Shown: positions 26,234 through 35,471 of the stretch, piece by piece
How positions within the stretch are numbered: the stretch's first letter is position 1
Layout of the letters: every line of letters begins with the position of its first letter
Assembly: GCF_003660445.1 (NCBI RefSeq)
Contig: NZ_QZVQ01000004.1
Span: 1-64,000, forward strand
From: Croceibacterium ferulae
GTDB taxonomy: Bacteria > Pseudomonadota > Alphaproteobacteria > Sphingomonadales > Sphingomonadaceae
Length of the DNA stretch: 64,000 bases
Reading direction: 5' to 3'
Made by a program: the position numbers and the translations under genes
Notes under the pieces: model-generated
What the model was told of the DNA's origin: nothing
Database searches by the model: none
Seen by the model: the letters and a program-made list of their open reading frames with translations, nothing else

Positions 26234-27289
26234 ATGAAAATTGCCTGCCTCCCCGGTGACGGGATCGGTCCCGAGATCATGGCGGAGGCGCTGCGCGTGC
26301 TCGCCGCGCTGGAACTGCCGGTGGAGCTGGTCCACGGCGATGTCGGCGGCGCCGCCTATCACCGCCACGGCCATCCCCTGCCGCCCGAGACGCTGGAGCT
26401 GGCGCAGGACGCCGATGCGCTGCTGTTCGGCGCGGTGGGCGACCCGACCTGCGACAATCTGGAACGGCATCTGCGCCCCGAACAGGCGATCCTGGGCCTG
26501 CGCTCGGCACTCGGCCTGTTCGCCAATCTGCGCCCGGCCAAGATGTTCGCCGGGCTGGAGAACCTCTCCGCCCTGCGGCCCGAAGTCGCCGGCGCGATCG
26601 ACCTGCTGATCGTGCGCGAACTGAATGGCGACGTCTATTTCGGTGAGAAGGCGATCCGCACGCTGGACGATGGACGCCGACAGGGCTCCGACCTGATGTC
26701 CTATGCGGAGGACGAGGTGCGCCGCATCGCCCATGTCGGCTTCCGCGCCGCGCAAGGGCGTAACGGCAAGCTGTGCAGCGTCGACAAGGCCAATGTGCTG
26801 GAAACCAGCCAGCTGTGGCGCGACGTGATGATCGAGGTTGCCGCCGAGTACCCGGATGTCGCCCTGACGCACATGTATGTCGATAATGCCGCCATGCAGC
26901 TGGTGCGCGATCCCGGCCAGTTCGATGTGATCGTCACCGGCAACCTGTTCGGCGACATCCTGTCCGACCAGGCCAGCATGTGCGTCGGCTCGATCGGCCT
27001 GCTCGCCAGCGCGGCGCTGGGTGAACTGCAGACCGCCCATGGCACGCTGGGCCTGTTCGAACCGATCCACGGCAGCGCCCCCGACATCGCCGGGACCGGC
27101 CGCGCCAACCCGATGGCCATGATCCTGTCGCTCGCCATGCTGCTGCGCCACGCATTGGGGCAGGAGGATGCGGCCACCCGGATCGAGGCGGCGGTGGCCA
27201 CGGCCCTCGCCGACGGGATCAAGGGCGGCGACCTCGGCGGCAGCGCCGGCACGGTCGAGATCGGCGACGCGGTGCTGGCGCGGCTATAG
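26234..27289 (+). CDS. leuB: 3-isopropylmalate dehydrogenase
   Basis: 351 residues of the isopropylmalate/isocitrate dehydrogenase family, catalysing oxidative decarboxylation in leucine synthesis. It shows [10 protein letters not shown] at the N-terminus, the substrate loop [32 protein letters not shown], the catalytic lysine in SVDKANVLE, and the C-terminal NAD site [18 protein letters not shown]. The start abuts recO (no gap), so it relies on recO translation or a recO-internal ribosome-binding site. leuC and leuD are not in the window. Confidence 0.96.
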   Translation: MKIACLPGDGIGPEIMAEALRVLAALELPVELVHGDVGGAAYHRHGHPLPPETLELAQDADALLFGAVGDPTCDNLERHLRPEQAILGLRSALGLFANLRPAKMFAGLENLSALRPEVAGAIDLLIVRELNGDVYFGEKAIRTLDDGRRQGSDLMSYAEDEVRRIAHVGFRAAQGRNGKLCSVDKANVLETSQLWRDVMIEVAAEYPDVALTHMYVDNAAMQLVRDPGQFDVIVTGNLFGDILSDQASMCVGSIGLLASAALGELQTAHGTLGLFEPIHGSAPDIAGTGRANPMAMILSLAMLLRHALGQEDAATRIEAAVATALADGIKGGDLGGSAGTVEIGDAVLARL

Positions 27290-27312
27290 GCCGGCGCCAG
27301 CCTCCCGCGCGA

Positions 27313-27642
27313 TCATCGCCGCCCGCCGAAGATCACCCTGCCGCCATAGCGATAGGCGTCGCGCCGCGCCTGGCGGCAGCTTGTCACTGGCGGCTGGTGC
27401 CCGGGCGGCGTCCCATCGATCCACACGCGGCACGCACCCGGCGGCGGCAGGTGGCCCGGAGGCACCGACCGGCCATTGCCACGCCCGCGCCCGCGATCGC
27501 CGGAATGTCCGTTCCCGCGATGATCGTCCCGGTCCCAGCGTTGACCGTGCTCCCGGTCATTCCGGTGCTTCTTCGGGTCGGCACTGGCAGGCGTCGCGAC
27601 CAGGGTGGCGAGCGCGGCGGCGGCGATAATGAGCGTCTTCAT
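27313..27642 (-). CDS. secreted small hypothetical protein, Arg/Gly/His-rich
   Basis: 109 residues. A signal peptide (MKTLIIAAAALATLVATPASA) precedes a strongly basic, Gly/Asp/His-rich region and a C-terminal module with PPGHLPPPGACRVW and PPGHQPPVTSCRQA. The module has two cysteines and a repeated PPGH motif and is found at the end of small exported proteins of several alphaproteobacteria. Function unknown. A ribosome-binding site GGAGA precedes ATG 27642. Confidence 0.72.
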   Translation of the reverse strand: MKTLIIAAAALATLVATPASADPKKHRNDREHGQRWDRDDHRGNGHSGDRGRGRGNGRSVPPGHLPPPGACRVWIDGTPPGHQPPVTSCRQARRDAYRYGGRVIFGGRR

Positions 27643-27745
27643 CAGGTTTTCTCCGATGTGACCGGTTGCTCACCGGTCCAGATCGTTCATTAATCTGCCC
27701 GTTTACCTGAACGCAGCATGGCTGCAGGGGAGAGAATCCCGAGCG

Positions 27746-28420
27746 TCAGGCGGCGAGCTTCGCCGCATAGAGCAGGCGGCTCGATCCCAGATGATCGAAC
27801 AGATCGTCGATCAGCGTATCCCCCACCGCGAAGCAGCCCTGGCTGCGCCCCAGCTTGCCGGTCGCATCCACCACGCCCGGCTCCGCATACCAGGCCCCGT
27901 GGATCACGATGGCCCGCTCCAGCGCGTTGCTGTTGCTGGCATCCAGCCCGGCAAGCCGCTGCGACCGGCCATGCTTGCCGGAATAGTAGTTCTGGGTGGC
28001 ATAGGCCCCCTCGCTCGACGCGTTGGAGCCCGGCATGTTGGAGAAACGCTTCGTCCAGCCGCTGTGATCGGGGTCGGATCCGCTGCCATGCGTCACCAGC
28101 AGGGATCGCACCTTGCCGGACAGCAGGTCGACCAGATGCAGCCGCGGCTCCGCTGAGGCGACCGCGAAATCGACCACGGCGATCCGGTCGCGCAGAATGG
28201 CCGGCCCCTGCCGGTCGAGCGCGCCCTTCGCAGCGGCCAGCAATGCGGCCGGCATGGCCGGCTGGATCGCAGGTGCCGCCGCAACCTTTGCCGGAACAGG
28301 CGCCGATCGGGGCGCGACACTGCCGGTGCCCGCCCGTTCCGTTCGCATTCCCCCTGCGAGCATGGAGGTGGCCGCGAACACGCCGCCTGCCAGTATCATC
28401 TGCCGTCGGTTGAGATCCAT
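27746..28420 (-). CDS. murein L,D-transpeptidase catalytic domain family protein
   Basis: 224 residues. A twin-arginine-like leader (NRRQMILAGG, then a hydrophobic stretch to about 23) and a linker are followed by a YkuD-like domain in which HGAWY and LGRSQGCFAV supply the catalytic His and Cys196. It differs from classic YkuD by an insert with RFSNMPGSNASSEGAY. Such proteins are predicted to cross-link or trim peptidoglycan stems in the periplasm. On the minus-strand upstream side TTGGTT and TAACTAT with a 16-nt spacer (28527-28500 region) could be its promoter. Confidence 0.85.
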   Translation of the reverse strand: MDLNRRQMILAGGVFAATSMLAGGMRTERAGTGSVAPRSAPVPAKVAAAPAIQPAMPAALLAAAKGALDRQGPAILRDRIAVVDFAVASAEPRLHLVDLLSGKVRSLLVTHGSGSDPDHSGWTKRFSNMPGSNASSEGAYATQNYYSGKHGRSQRLAGLDASNSNALERAIVIHGAWYAEPGVVDATGKLGRSQGCFAVGDTLIDDLFDHLGSSRLLYAAKLAA

Positions 28421-28552
28421 CCACGGCCTGCTGGCACAGAACCGCGCTTATGTCTGCGCCCGACCGGCCAGCGTGTGCATATGGTACGATAGTTAGAGTC
28501 AAGTCACAGAAAACCAAGGCATTTCCATCCTATGTCCCGGCCGGCTAGGGTG

Positions 28553-29836
28553 TCACAACCAGCCATCCACCCAGGCATACCACCGGTACCCGTTCACCCC
28601 GTCCAGCGCCGCTGCCGTCAACACCGGCCAGAACCACGCCAGCAGCGCCACCGCGCCCGCCGGCACTGCCAGCACGACGCGCCACCCGCGCTGCCACAGG
28701 GTATCCAGCGCAAGCGCCAGCGCCGCCGTGGCGAACAGGCCGGGCAGGGCATAGTGGTAAAAGAACTGCACGTTCTTCTCCGTGACCACCCACAATGCCA
28801 TGCTGGCGCCATACAGCACCGCCACCGCCAGCGCGTCGGCCCGGCCGCGCACGCCTGCCCACAGGCACCACCCCAGCGCTGCCAATGCGGGCAGATGCAC
28901 CAGCGGATTGCCCACCAGCAGCACGCCGCGCTGCGCGCCATCGACCGGCTCGTACAGGTACCAGATCCCGCGCCAGTCCCCCACCCATTCCCACCAGCGG
29001 CTCTGATAGGGATGCGGCGGCAAGGTCTGGTGCTGCAGCGCCAGCATGTGCCGGTGCTGTTCCACCAGCCCGCCCCAGCCCCGCAACGCGCCCACCTCCA
29101 CGAACCAGTAAGGCAGGAAGCAGGCGGCATAGACCAGCAGCGGCACCAGCCCCAGCCACAGCGCCGCCTCCGCCAGCCGGATGCCCGGCACCGGTGGCCC
29201 GCGCCGCGTCGTGAAGCCGTGCCAGCCACAGGCGCGCAGCCGCACGGCCGCGAAGGCCAGCCCCGGCAGCACCGCCACCGGAATGGCGTTCCATTTCGCC
29301 GCCATCGCGCAGCCCAGCGCCACGCCCGCCAGCGCCATCCGCCGGCGTCCCGTCTCCGGCTGCCGAATTGCGCCCGCGCACATCCACAAGGCACAGATCA
29401 CGCCGGCCAGCATGAACACGTCCAGCATGGCGATGCGCGTCTGCACCAGCAGCGGGAAGCCCGCCGCCGCCAACACGCCGCCTGTCAGGCTGGCGAAGCG
29501 CGAAAGGCTGGCGAACCACAGCGCCCGGGTAAAGGCCCACAGCGTCAGCACGCCCGCCGCCCACGGCATCACCCGCCAGCCCAGCGCATTGTCGCCGAAC
29601 ACGGCCATGCCGCCGGCGATCAGCAGCTTGCCCAGCGGCGGATGTTCCGGATTGGCGATGCGCGACAGGTCCAGCAGCGCGCGCGCGGCCGGCAGGTAAT
29701 GCACCTCGTCGAAGAAGGGCTGCGACGGGGTGGTCAGCCGCCAGCCGGCCAGCAGGGCGAACAGCGCCACCAGCAACGCCGTCCAGCCGAGCGGGTCGCG
29801 GGGGCGGGCAGGCGGCTGGCTCCTCATCACGGGCAT
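28553..29836 (-). CDS. phospholipid carrier-dependent (PMT-like) membrane glycosyltransferase
   Basis: About 427 residues and 9-11 membrane helices, GT-C fold of the dolichyl-phosphate-mannose protein mannosyltransferase/ArnT kind. The first periplasmic loop holds the acidic motif FFDEVHYLPAARALL with HPPLGK, the usual DE active site. A further loop has YQSRWWEWVGDWRGIWYL. It probably transfers a sugar from a polyprenyl-phosphate donor to a protein, lipid or glycan. Start is uncertain: ATG 29836 is used, ATG 29827 is nearly as good; the longer open frame is not conserved-looking. Confidence 0.82.
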   Translation of the reverse strand: MPVMRSQPPARPRDPLGWTALLVALFALLAGWRLTTPSQPFFDEVHYLPAARALLDLSRIANPEHPPLGKLLIAGGMAVFGDNALGWRVMPWAAGVLTLWAFTRALWFASLSRFASLTGGVLAAAGFPLLVQTRIAMLDVFMLAGVICALWMCAGAIRQPETGRRRMALAGVALGCAMAAKWNAIPVAVLPGLAFAAVRLRACGWHGFTTRRGPPVPGIRLAEAALWLGLVPLLVYAACFLPYWFVEVGALRGWGGLVEQHRHMLALQHQTLPPHPYQSRWWEWVGDWRGIWYLYEPVDGAQRGVLLVGNPLVHLPALAALGWCLWAGVRGRADALAVAVLYGASMALWVVTEKNVQFFYHYALPGLFATAALALALDTLWQRGWRVVLAVPAGAVALLAWFWPVLTAAALDGVNGYRWYAWVDGWL

Positions 29837-29915
29837 GCGCCTACAAAGGCGGGCGGGGGAGGGCAAGCTTGCGCCACGCTTGCCCCTCCGCGCGCAGGGC
29901 CGTAATGCGCGGCCC

Positions 29916-31121
29916 ATGAAGAAGACCACCGGACAGGACCGCTCCGTTACCGCCGCCTGGCGCCCCGCAACGCAGGCCGTGCGCGCCGGCACCTGGCGAT
30001 CCGAGCATGGGGAGACCAGCGAGGCGCTGTTCCTCACCAGCGGCTACACCTATGACAGCGCGCAGTCCGTCGCCGACCGCTTCGCGGGCGAAGCGCCCGG
30101 CATGGTCTATTCGCGCATGCAGAACCCCACCACGCAGATGCTGGAAGACCGCATCGCCGCGCTGGAAGGGGCGGAGGCCTGCCGCGTGCAGGCAACCGGC
30201 ATGGCCGCCATGTCCGCCGCGATGCTGGCGCACCTGTCCGCCGGGGACCACATCGTGGCCGGCAAGGCGGCGTTCGGATCGTGCCGCTGGATCGTGGACA
30301 ATCTGCTGCCCCGCTTCGGCATCGAAGGCACGATCGTGGATGCGCGCGACAATAATGCGTGGGAGGCGGCGATCCGCCCCAACACGAAGATGTTCTTCTT
30401 CGAAACGCCGGCCAACCCGACGATGGACGTGGTCGACCTGGCGCATGTCTGCGGCCTGGCGCGGTCGCGCGGCATCACCACGCTGGTGGACAACGCCTTC
30501 GCCACCCCTGCGCTGCAGCGGCCGATGGAGTTTGGCGCGGACATCGTCGCCTATTCCGCGACGAAGCTGATGGACGGGCAGGGCCGCGTGCTGGCCGGTG
30601 CCCTGTGCGCCAGCGAGCAATGGATCACGGAGGTGCTGATGCCGTTCCAGCGCAACACCGGGCCCATCCTAGCGCCGTTCAATGCCTGGGTGGTACTGAA
30701 GGGGCTGGAGACGCTGGACCTGCGCGCCCGGCGGCAGAGCGAGAACGCGCTGGAAGTCGCCCGCTTCCTGGAAGGGCGCGGGGTGGAGGTGCTCTATCCC
30801 GGCCTGCCCAGCCACCCGCAGCACGATCTGGCGATGCGCCAGATGTCCGCCGCCGGCCCGATCTTCGCACTCTACATGGACGGGCAGGAGCAGGCGATGG
30901 CCCTGCTGGACGCGCTGGAGCTGATCGACATCAGCAACAATATCGGCGATTCCAAGTCGCTGATGTGCCACCCGGCGACCACCACCCATTACAATATGGG
31001 GCCGGAAGGCCGTGCCGATGCCGGCGTGACAGACGGCATGCTGCGGCTGAATGTTGGGCTGGAAGACCCGCTGGACCTGATCGCCGATCTCGATCAGGCC
31101 CTGGATCGCATCGGCCGCTGA
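29916..31121 (+). CDS. metZ: O-succinylhomoserine sulfhydrylase
   Basis: A 401-residue Cys/Met-metabolism PLP enzyme. Signatures: VYSRMQNPTTQMLEDRIAALEGAEA, FFETPANPTMDVVDL, VDNAFATPALQRP and the PLP lysine Lys217 in SATKLMDGQGR. The pattern fits MetZ, which makes homocysteine from O-succinylhomoserine and sulfide, rather than cystathionine gamma-synthase; those enzymes are close, so the exact activity is an inference. ATG 29916 is the first start inside the conserved region. Confidence 0.9.
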   Translation: MKKTTGQDRSVTAAWRPATQAVRAGTWRSEHGETSEALFLTSGYTYDSAQSVADRFAGEAPGMVYSRMQNPTTQMLEDRIAALEGAEACRVQATGMAAMSAAMLAHLSAGDHIVAGKAAFGSCRWIVDNLLPRFGIEGTIVDARDNNAWEAAIRPNTKMFFFETPANPTMDVVDLAHVCGLARSRGITTLVDNAFATPALQRPMEFGADIVAYSATKLMDGQGRVLAGALCASEQWITEVLMPFQRNTGPILAPFNAWVVLKGLETLDLRARRQSENALEVARFLEGRGVEVLYPGLPSHPQHDLAMRQMSAAGPIFALYMDGQEQAMALLDALELIDISNNIGDSKSLMCHPATTTHYNMGPEGRADAGVTDGMLRLNVGLEDPLDLIADLDQALDRIGR

Positions 31122-31137
31122 GGCCGGTTTCCCGGCC
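31122..31137. terminator. hairpin between convergent metZ and diguanylate cyclase genes
   Basis: GGCCGG/CCGGCC with a TTTC loop immediately after the metZ stop. No T-run follows, so it is at best a weak or factor-assisted terminator. Confidence 0.35.
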
Positions 31138-31143
31138 GGGGCT

Positions 31144-32403
31144 TCAGCTGCGAAGCGCGGCGCGGCGTGCCCGCCGGCGATAGACCGGTCGAACATGCTC
31201 CGCCCCCGCCGGGACCGTGGCCGGCGCTACGGCAACCGGGGTGCCCATGCCGGCAATGATCGTGCGGTTCCGCCCGCCGCGCTTGGCGGCGTAGAGTGCC
31301 TCGTCCGCCGATGCCAGCAGCGCCTTGGCGTCGAGGCCCGGCCGCGCCAGCGCCACGCCTACGCTGATGGTGCAGCGCCGGCTGTGGGTCTTGTCGCGGT
31401 GGCTGCGATCGGCGAACGCCTTGCGCAGCTTCTCCGCCTGCTGCAGCGCGGCCGGCATCGTGGCGGCCCGGTACAGCACGACGAATTCCTCGCCGCCGGT
31501 GCGGTAGACCTGGGCATTGCCGAACAGCTCCCCTGCCACATGCGCCGCACCGGCGATCACCAGGTCGCCGAACGGGTGGCCGAGCTCGTCATTCACCAGC
31601 TTGAAGCGGTCGATGTCGAACATCGCCACGGCCGTCATGCCGCCATTCTGCGCCGGCGGCTCGGCTTCCAGCCGGGTGATCGCCGCATCCAGCGCGCGGC
31701 GGTTGCCGACGCCTGTCAGCGGATCGACCATGGCCAGCCGCAAATGGCGCGCGGCGATCAGTTCACGCCGCAACGCCGTCAGGAACACGCCCAGCAGCAG
31801 TCCTTCCAGCACCACGGCAAAGTTGAACAACGCGATCGACCAGAGCTGCGTCTCGCTCGATCCAAACGGGGCGGGCAGAACCACGGCAAGGGGGGTGCGC
31901 GCCAGATCGATGACTGCAAAGGTGGTGAAGATCCAGCGCAGGGTCGTGGCGCTTTGGGGTTGATGGTCCGCCGGGCGCCAGAACTCGCGCGCGGCCAAAG
32001 CGTTGAACAGGCCGAACAGCAGGATGCGCGGAAGCATCCGCAGTTCGGGCCAGGCTGTCTCCATGCCGATGGTGGTATTGAACAGCAGGGCGGCGAGACA
32101 TGGCAGCAGCACGACCAGCGGACGGGCCGGACGGCCAAGGGTGACGCGGGCGGCGGTCCATGCACCGCCATAGGTCAGCGTCAGCCCCAGCCAGCCCAGT
32201 TGCAGGCCCCACCCGCCGGGCAGCAGGTCGGGCCAGGTCAGCAGGATGCTGGACGGGACCGCCAGTCCAAAGGGCAGAAACAGCCACCATCGCTCGCCCG
32301 CCCGCCCGTTCTTGTAGAAGGACAGCAGGATTGCGATGCACATGATCACCGCCAGCGCGGTGCTGCACGCGGCGATGGTGGTTATATGTGTCTCATCCAG
32401 CAT
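31144..32403 (-). CDS. membrane-bound diguanylate cyclase (GGDEF)
   Basis: 419 residues: about seven N-terminal membrane helices (1-215) form a probable sensor, followed by a GGDEF domain (about 228-385) with DPLTGVGNRRAL, the metal site FDIDRFKLVND and the active loop RTGGEEFVV. It should make cyclic di-GMP from two GTP. The five-residue-upstream RxxD inhibitory site is absent (GNAQVY stands there), so product feedback by that route is unlikely. The basic C-tail is unusual. The signal sensed is unknown. Confidence 0.92.
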   Translation of the reverse strand: MLDETHITTIAACSTALAVIMCIAILLSFYKNGRAGERWWLFLPFGLAVPSSILLTWPDLLPGGWGLQLGWLGLTLTYGGAWTAARVTLGRPARPLVVLLPCLAALLFNTTIGMETAWPELRMLPRILLFGLFNALAAREFWRPADHQPQSATTLRWIFTTFAVIDLARTPLAVVLPAPFGSSETQLWSIALFNFAVVLEGLLLGVFLTALRRELIAARHLRLAMVDPLTGVGNRRALDAAITRLEAEPPAQNGGMTAVAMFDIDRFKLVNDELGHPFGDLVIAGAAHVAGELFGNAQVYRTGGEEFVVLYRAATMPAALQQAEKLRKAFADRSHRDKTHSRRCTISVGVALARPGLDAKALLASADEALYAAKRGGRNRTIIAGMGTPVAVAPATVPAGAEHVRPVYRRRARRAALRS

Positions 32404-32696
32404 GGGACGTGAATCGATCGTATTGGCCCGACCAAAAGCCGCGCAGCGGCCAGATCATGGCCCAGTTCCAAGCCGGTAACCGCACGCACATACCCCCATT
32501 TACCACTTGGGCACCGTCCGGGCGCAGTTTCGCCTGCTTTCCCTGATCACCGCTTGCTATCGCCTGATACTTTAGGACTTGTTGTCGGCAAACCGCCTTT
32601 TTCATCTTCGGACGACAGATTCGGCCGCTTTATCGGAACGGCGCAGGCTGTTCCGGCCTGCTACAAAGCTCGATTGCTTTCCCTTCTTGCTATCGT

Positions 32697-34100
32697 ATGA
32701 AGGCGTCCCGCCTGCAGCACGGAAACGGAACGCGCTTGATCGAGAAAGAGGATCTGTTCGCCGCCCTGTTCCAGGGATCGGACGATGCCATCGTCGCCAA
32801 GACCACGGACGGGATCGTGCAGGCCTGGAACCCCGCTGCGGAACGCCTGTTCGGCTATAGCGCGGCGGAGATGATCGGGCAGTCCATCCGCATCCTGCTG
32901 CCTGGCGACCGCCAGCAGGAGGAGGACCATATTCTCGACCGCATCCGCGCGGGCGAGCAGGTGGGGCAGTTCTTCACCCGCCGTATCCACAAGACCGGGC
33001 GGCTGGTGGATGTGTCCGTCACCGTGTCGCCAGTGCGCAACCGGGCGGGCCAGATCGTCGGCGCCAGCAAGATCGCGCGCGATGCCGGGCCGCATCTGGC
33101 GGATCAGCGGCGGCTGGCGCTCAGCGAGCAGCGGTTCCGCATGCTGGCGGACAATATCGACCAGCTGGCCTGGATCGCCGCTGCCGACGGGCAGATCGAA
33201 TGGTACAATCGTCAGTGGTACGAATTCGGCGGGATCGATGCAGACGCGAACCGGCCGTTTCGGGGGCGCGACCTGCTCCATCCCGACCACTACGCTGACG
33301 TGTCGGAAGGCTTCGACCGGGCGATACAGCGCCAGGAGCCATGGGAAGGGACGTTCCAGCTGCGCGCCGCTGACGGCTCCTATCGCTGGTTCCTGGGGCG
33401 CAGCCATCCGATCCGCGACGCCGCGGGCCGGCTGGTCAACTGGGTCGGGACCAATACGGACATCACCGACCAGCGCGAACAGGCGGAACAGATCCGCCTG
33501 CTGCTGATGGAGGTGAACCACCGCTCCAAGAACATGCTGAGCACGGTGCAGGCGCTTGCCCGGCGAACGGCGGTGGGCCAGACGGACTTCATTGCCCGGT
33601 TTGAGGATCGCGTACGCAGCCTGGCCGTCAATCAGGACATTCTGGTCCGCCGGGCGTGGCGGGACGTGCCGGTGGCGGAACTGGTCGGCAGCCAGCTGGC
33701 CTTCCTGCAGGGCGCGCCGGGGGAGGTCACCATCGGGGGCGCCCCCTGCGCGGCGCTGATCCCGCGCGCGGCGGAGGTGGTCGGCATGGCCTTGCACGAA
33801 CTGGCCACCAACTCGCTGAAATATGGCGCTCTGTCGATCGAGGGCGGGCAGGTGGCGATTGGCTGGCGCTGTCCACCCGATCATGACGGCTTTCACATCT
33901 GGTGGCACGAAAGCGGCGGCCCGCCCGTGGCGGAGCCAGGGCGCAAGGGCTTCGGCACCACGCTGATCCGCGATGTGCCGCAGCACAACCTGCATGCGGC
34001 CGTCACGCTGGACTATGCCCCCGCCGGCGTCCGCTGGTCGCTGGCGGCGGATAGCTCCGTCCTGGCGGTGCAGGCGGCGGAAACCGCGCCGTCGAAGTGA
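32697..34100 (+). CDS. PAS-domain HWE-family sensor histidine kinase
   Basis: 467 residues, soluble. PAS1 (about 18-135: DAIVAKTTDGIVQAWNPAAERLFGYSAAEM) and PAS2 (about 150-265, with PAC motif DGSYRWFLGRSHPI) lead to an HWE kinase: phosphoacceptor LMEVNHRSKNMLSTVQALARR and an ATPase with MALHELATNSLKYGAL and GFGTTLIRD. HWE kinases in alphaproteobacteria often work in the general stress response or light signalling. No LOV cysteine motif is seen. No response regulator lies adjacent. The 293 nt upstream hold no gene that I can support. Confidence 0.92.
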   Translation: MKASRLQHGNGTRLIEKEDLFAALFQGSDDAIVAKTTDGIVQAWNPAAERLFGYSAAEMIGQSIRILLPGDRQQEEDHILDRIRAGEQVGQFFTRRIHKTGRLVDVSVTVSPVRNRAGQIVGASKIARDAGPHLADQRRLALSEQRFRMLADNIDQLAWIAAADGQIEWYNRQWYEFGGIDADANRPFRGRDLLHPDHYADVSEGFDRAIQRQEPWEGTFQLRAADGSYRWFLGRSHPIRDAAGRLVNWVGTNTDITDQREQAEQIRLLLMEVNHRSKNMLSTVQALARRTAVGQTDFIARFEDRVRSLAVNQDILVRRAWRDVPVAELVGSQLAFLQGAPGEVTIGGAPCAALIPRAAEVVGMALHELATNSLKYGALSIEGGQVAIGWRCPPDHDGFHIWWHESGGPPVAEPGRKGFGTTLIRDVPQHNLHAAVTLDYAPAGVRWSLAADSSVLAVQAAETAPSK

Positions 34101-34154
34101 CCTTCGCACACAGGGGCATTGCCGTCCGGGGGCAGGAGCCGTAGGTTGCCTGCC

Positions 34155-34565
34155 ATGGCCGAACTGCTTGCCAACATGTTCCAGCATGCCGCGATCACCT
34201 CCGGGGTGACGGTGCGTGTGGCGGTGACATTCATGCCCGACCAGTCCCGCGTCACCAGCGAGCGGTGGTTCTGGGTCTATCACATCCGGCTGGAGAACGC
34301 GCGGGACGAACGCATCCAGCTGCGCACCCGCCACTGGCGCATCACGGATGGCCGCGGTGTCGTCAGCCTGGTGGATGGCGAAGGCGTGGTGGGCGAAACC
34401 CCCGTGCTGGAACCGGGCGGAACGCATGATTACGTGTCAGGTTGCGAACTGACTACGCGAACCGGGTCGATGGAAGGCCATTACGGCTTCACCCACGCCG
34501 ATGGCTCCCTGTTCGAAGTGGCAATTCCCTTTTTCCCGCTGGCCGCGCCGGCCACCGCGCGCTGA
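34155..34565 (+). CDS. apaG: ApaG-family protein (Co2+/Mg2+ efflux protein ApaG)
   Basis: 136 residues forming a single fibronectin-III-like beta sandwich. Typical stretches: VTVRVAVTFMPDQS, WVYHIRLEN, TRHWRITDGRG, VVGETPVLEPGG and MEGHYGF. ApaG was linked to Co2+ resistance and Mg2+ efflux in Salmonella, but its biochemical role is not settled. Start ATG 34155 begins MAELLANMFQHAA; 12 further codons upstream are open without homology. It is 16 nt before the LysR gene. Confidence 0.93.
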   Translation: MAELLANMFQHAAITSGVTVRVAVTFMPDQSRVTSERWFWVYHIRLENARDERIQLRTRHWRITDGRGVVSLVDGEGVVGETPVLEPGGTHDYVSGCELTTRTGSMEGHYGFTHADGSLFEVAIPFFPLAAPATAR

Positions 34566-34581
34566 CCGGGCGGGATCCGCG

Positions 34582-35385
34582 ATGAAGCGCACCCATCTGC
34601 CGCTGAACGCCCTGCGCGTGTTCGATGCCGCGGCGCGGCACCTCAGCTTCACCCGCGCGGCGGACGAGCTGGCCGTGACGCCGGCCGCCGTGGGGCAGCA
34701 GATCCGCGCGCTGGAGGATGTGCTGGGCGTGGTCCTGTTCCGCCGCACCTCGCGCGGGCTGGAACTGACGGACGAGGCGCAGGGCGGGCTCGATCCCCTG
34801 CGCGAAGGGTTCCTGCGGTTCGAGGAAAGCGTGCAGGCCATGCAGGCGGGCCAGTCCAGCCATTCCTTCGCCTTGGCCGCGCCGCGCGAATTCTACGCCC
34901 AGTGGCTCGCGCCCCGGCTGGCCACCTTCCGGCAGGCCAATCCGCAGGTCCGCTTCCAGCTGGTGGCGGAGGAGGATGCCGACTTCACCCAGGCCAACCT
35001 GGACGCCGCAGTGCGCCTGGTGGAAGGGCCGGGCGATCTGGAAGGGGTGGAACTGTCACCCGCCCGCCGGATCACCGTGGCGGCACCCGCTGCGCCCGCG
35101 GGCTGGATCAGCTGGCCTGGCTGCCCGGATCCGGCCGAAGGCGCCGAGCTGCTGCTGCAGGTCGGCAATGCGGGGCAGGCGCTGTCCTCCGCGATGGCAG
35201 GCCTGGGCCGCACCACCCTGCCGCTCCCGCTGGTCGAGGAGGCGCTCGCCTCCGGCCGGCTGGTCGCGCTCAGCGAGCCGGAGGAGGTCCGCCGCGCCTA
35301 CTGGCTGGTCGCGCCGCGTCCCCAATGGCGGCAGAAGAAGGTGCGCGCGCTGGTCGCCCATCTGGTGCCCGCCACCGACGCCTGA
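34582..35385 (+). CDS. LysR-family transcriptional regulator (GcvA-like)
   Basis: A 267-residue regulator with an N-terminal winged helix (LPLNALRVFDAAARHLSFTRAADELAVTPAAV compressed here as residues 4-36) and a periplasmic-binding-like effector domain. The HTH resembles GcvA/AmpR-type members. The effector domain is shorter than usual (LysR proteins are about 290-310 residues), with the second lobe compact. It may be cotranscribed with apaG. Target genes are not evident; LysR proteins usually control a divergent neighbour, and none is present here. Confidence 0.88.
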   Translation: MKRTHLPLNALRVFDAAARHLSFTRAADELAVTPAAVGQQIRALEDVLGVVLFRRTSRGLELTDEAQGGLDPLREGFLRFEESVQAMQAGQSSHSFALAAPREFYAQWLAPRLATFRQANPQVRFQLVAEEDADFTQANLDAAVRLVEGPGDLEGVELSPARRITVAAPAAPAGWISWPGCPDPAEGAELLLQVGNAGQALSSAMAGLGRTTLPLPLVEEALASGRLVALSEPEEVRRAYWLVAPRPQWRQKKVRALVAHLVPATDA

Positions 35386-35471
35386 TCGGCGTCTCACGAA
35401 TCCGGCTGCCGCAGCGGATGCACACTTCCCCTTGAACCCGTGTGCGTATAGGTGTGTCGGAAGGGGACATA

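Noticed and set aside
24173-27151. A 992-codon open frame on the minus strand
   Set aside because: It is antisense to tlyA, tspO, ubiK, recO and leuB, all of which have clear homology. Long antisense frames are expected in high-GC codon-biased DNA; the translation is His/Gln/Arg-rich without domains.
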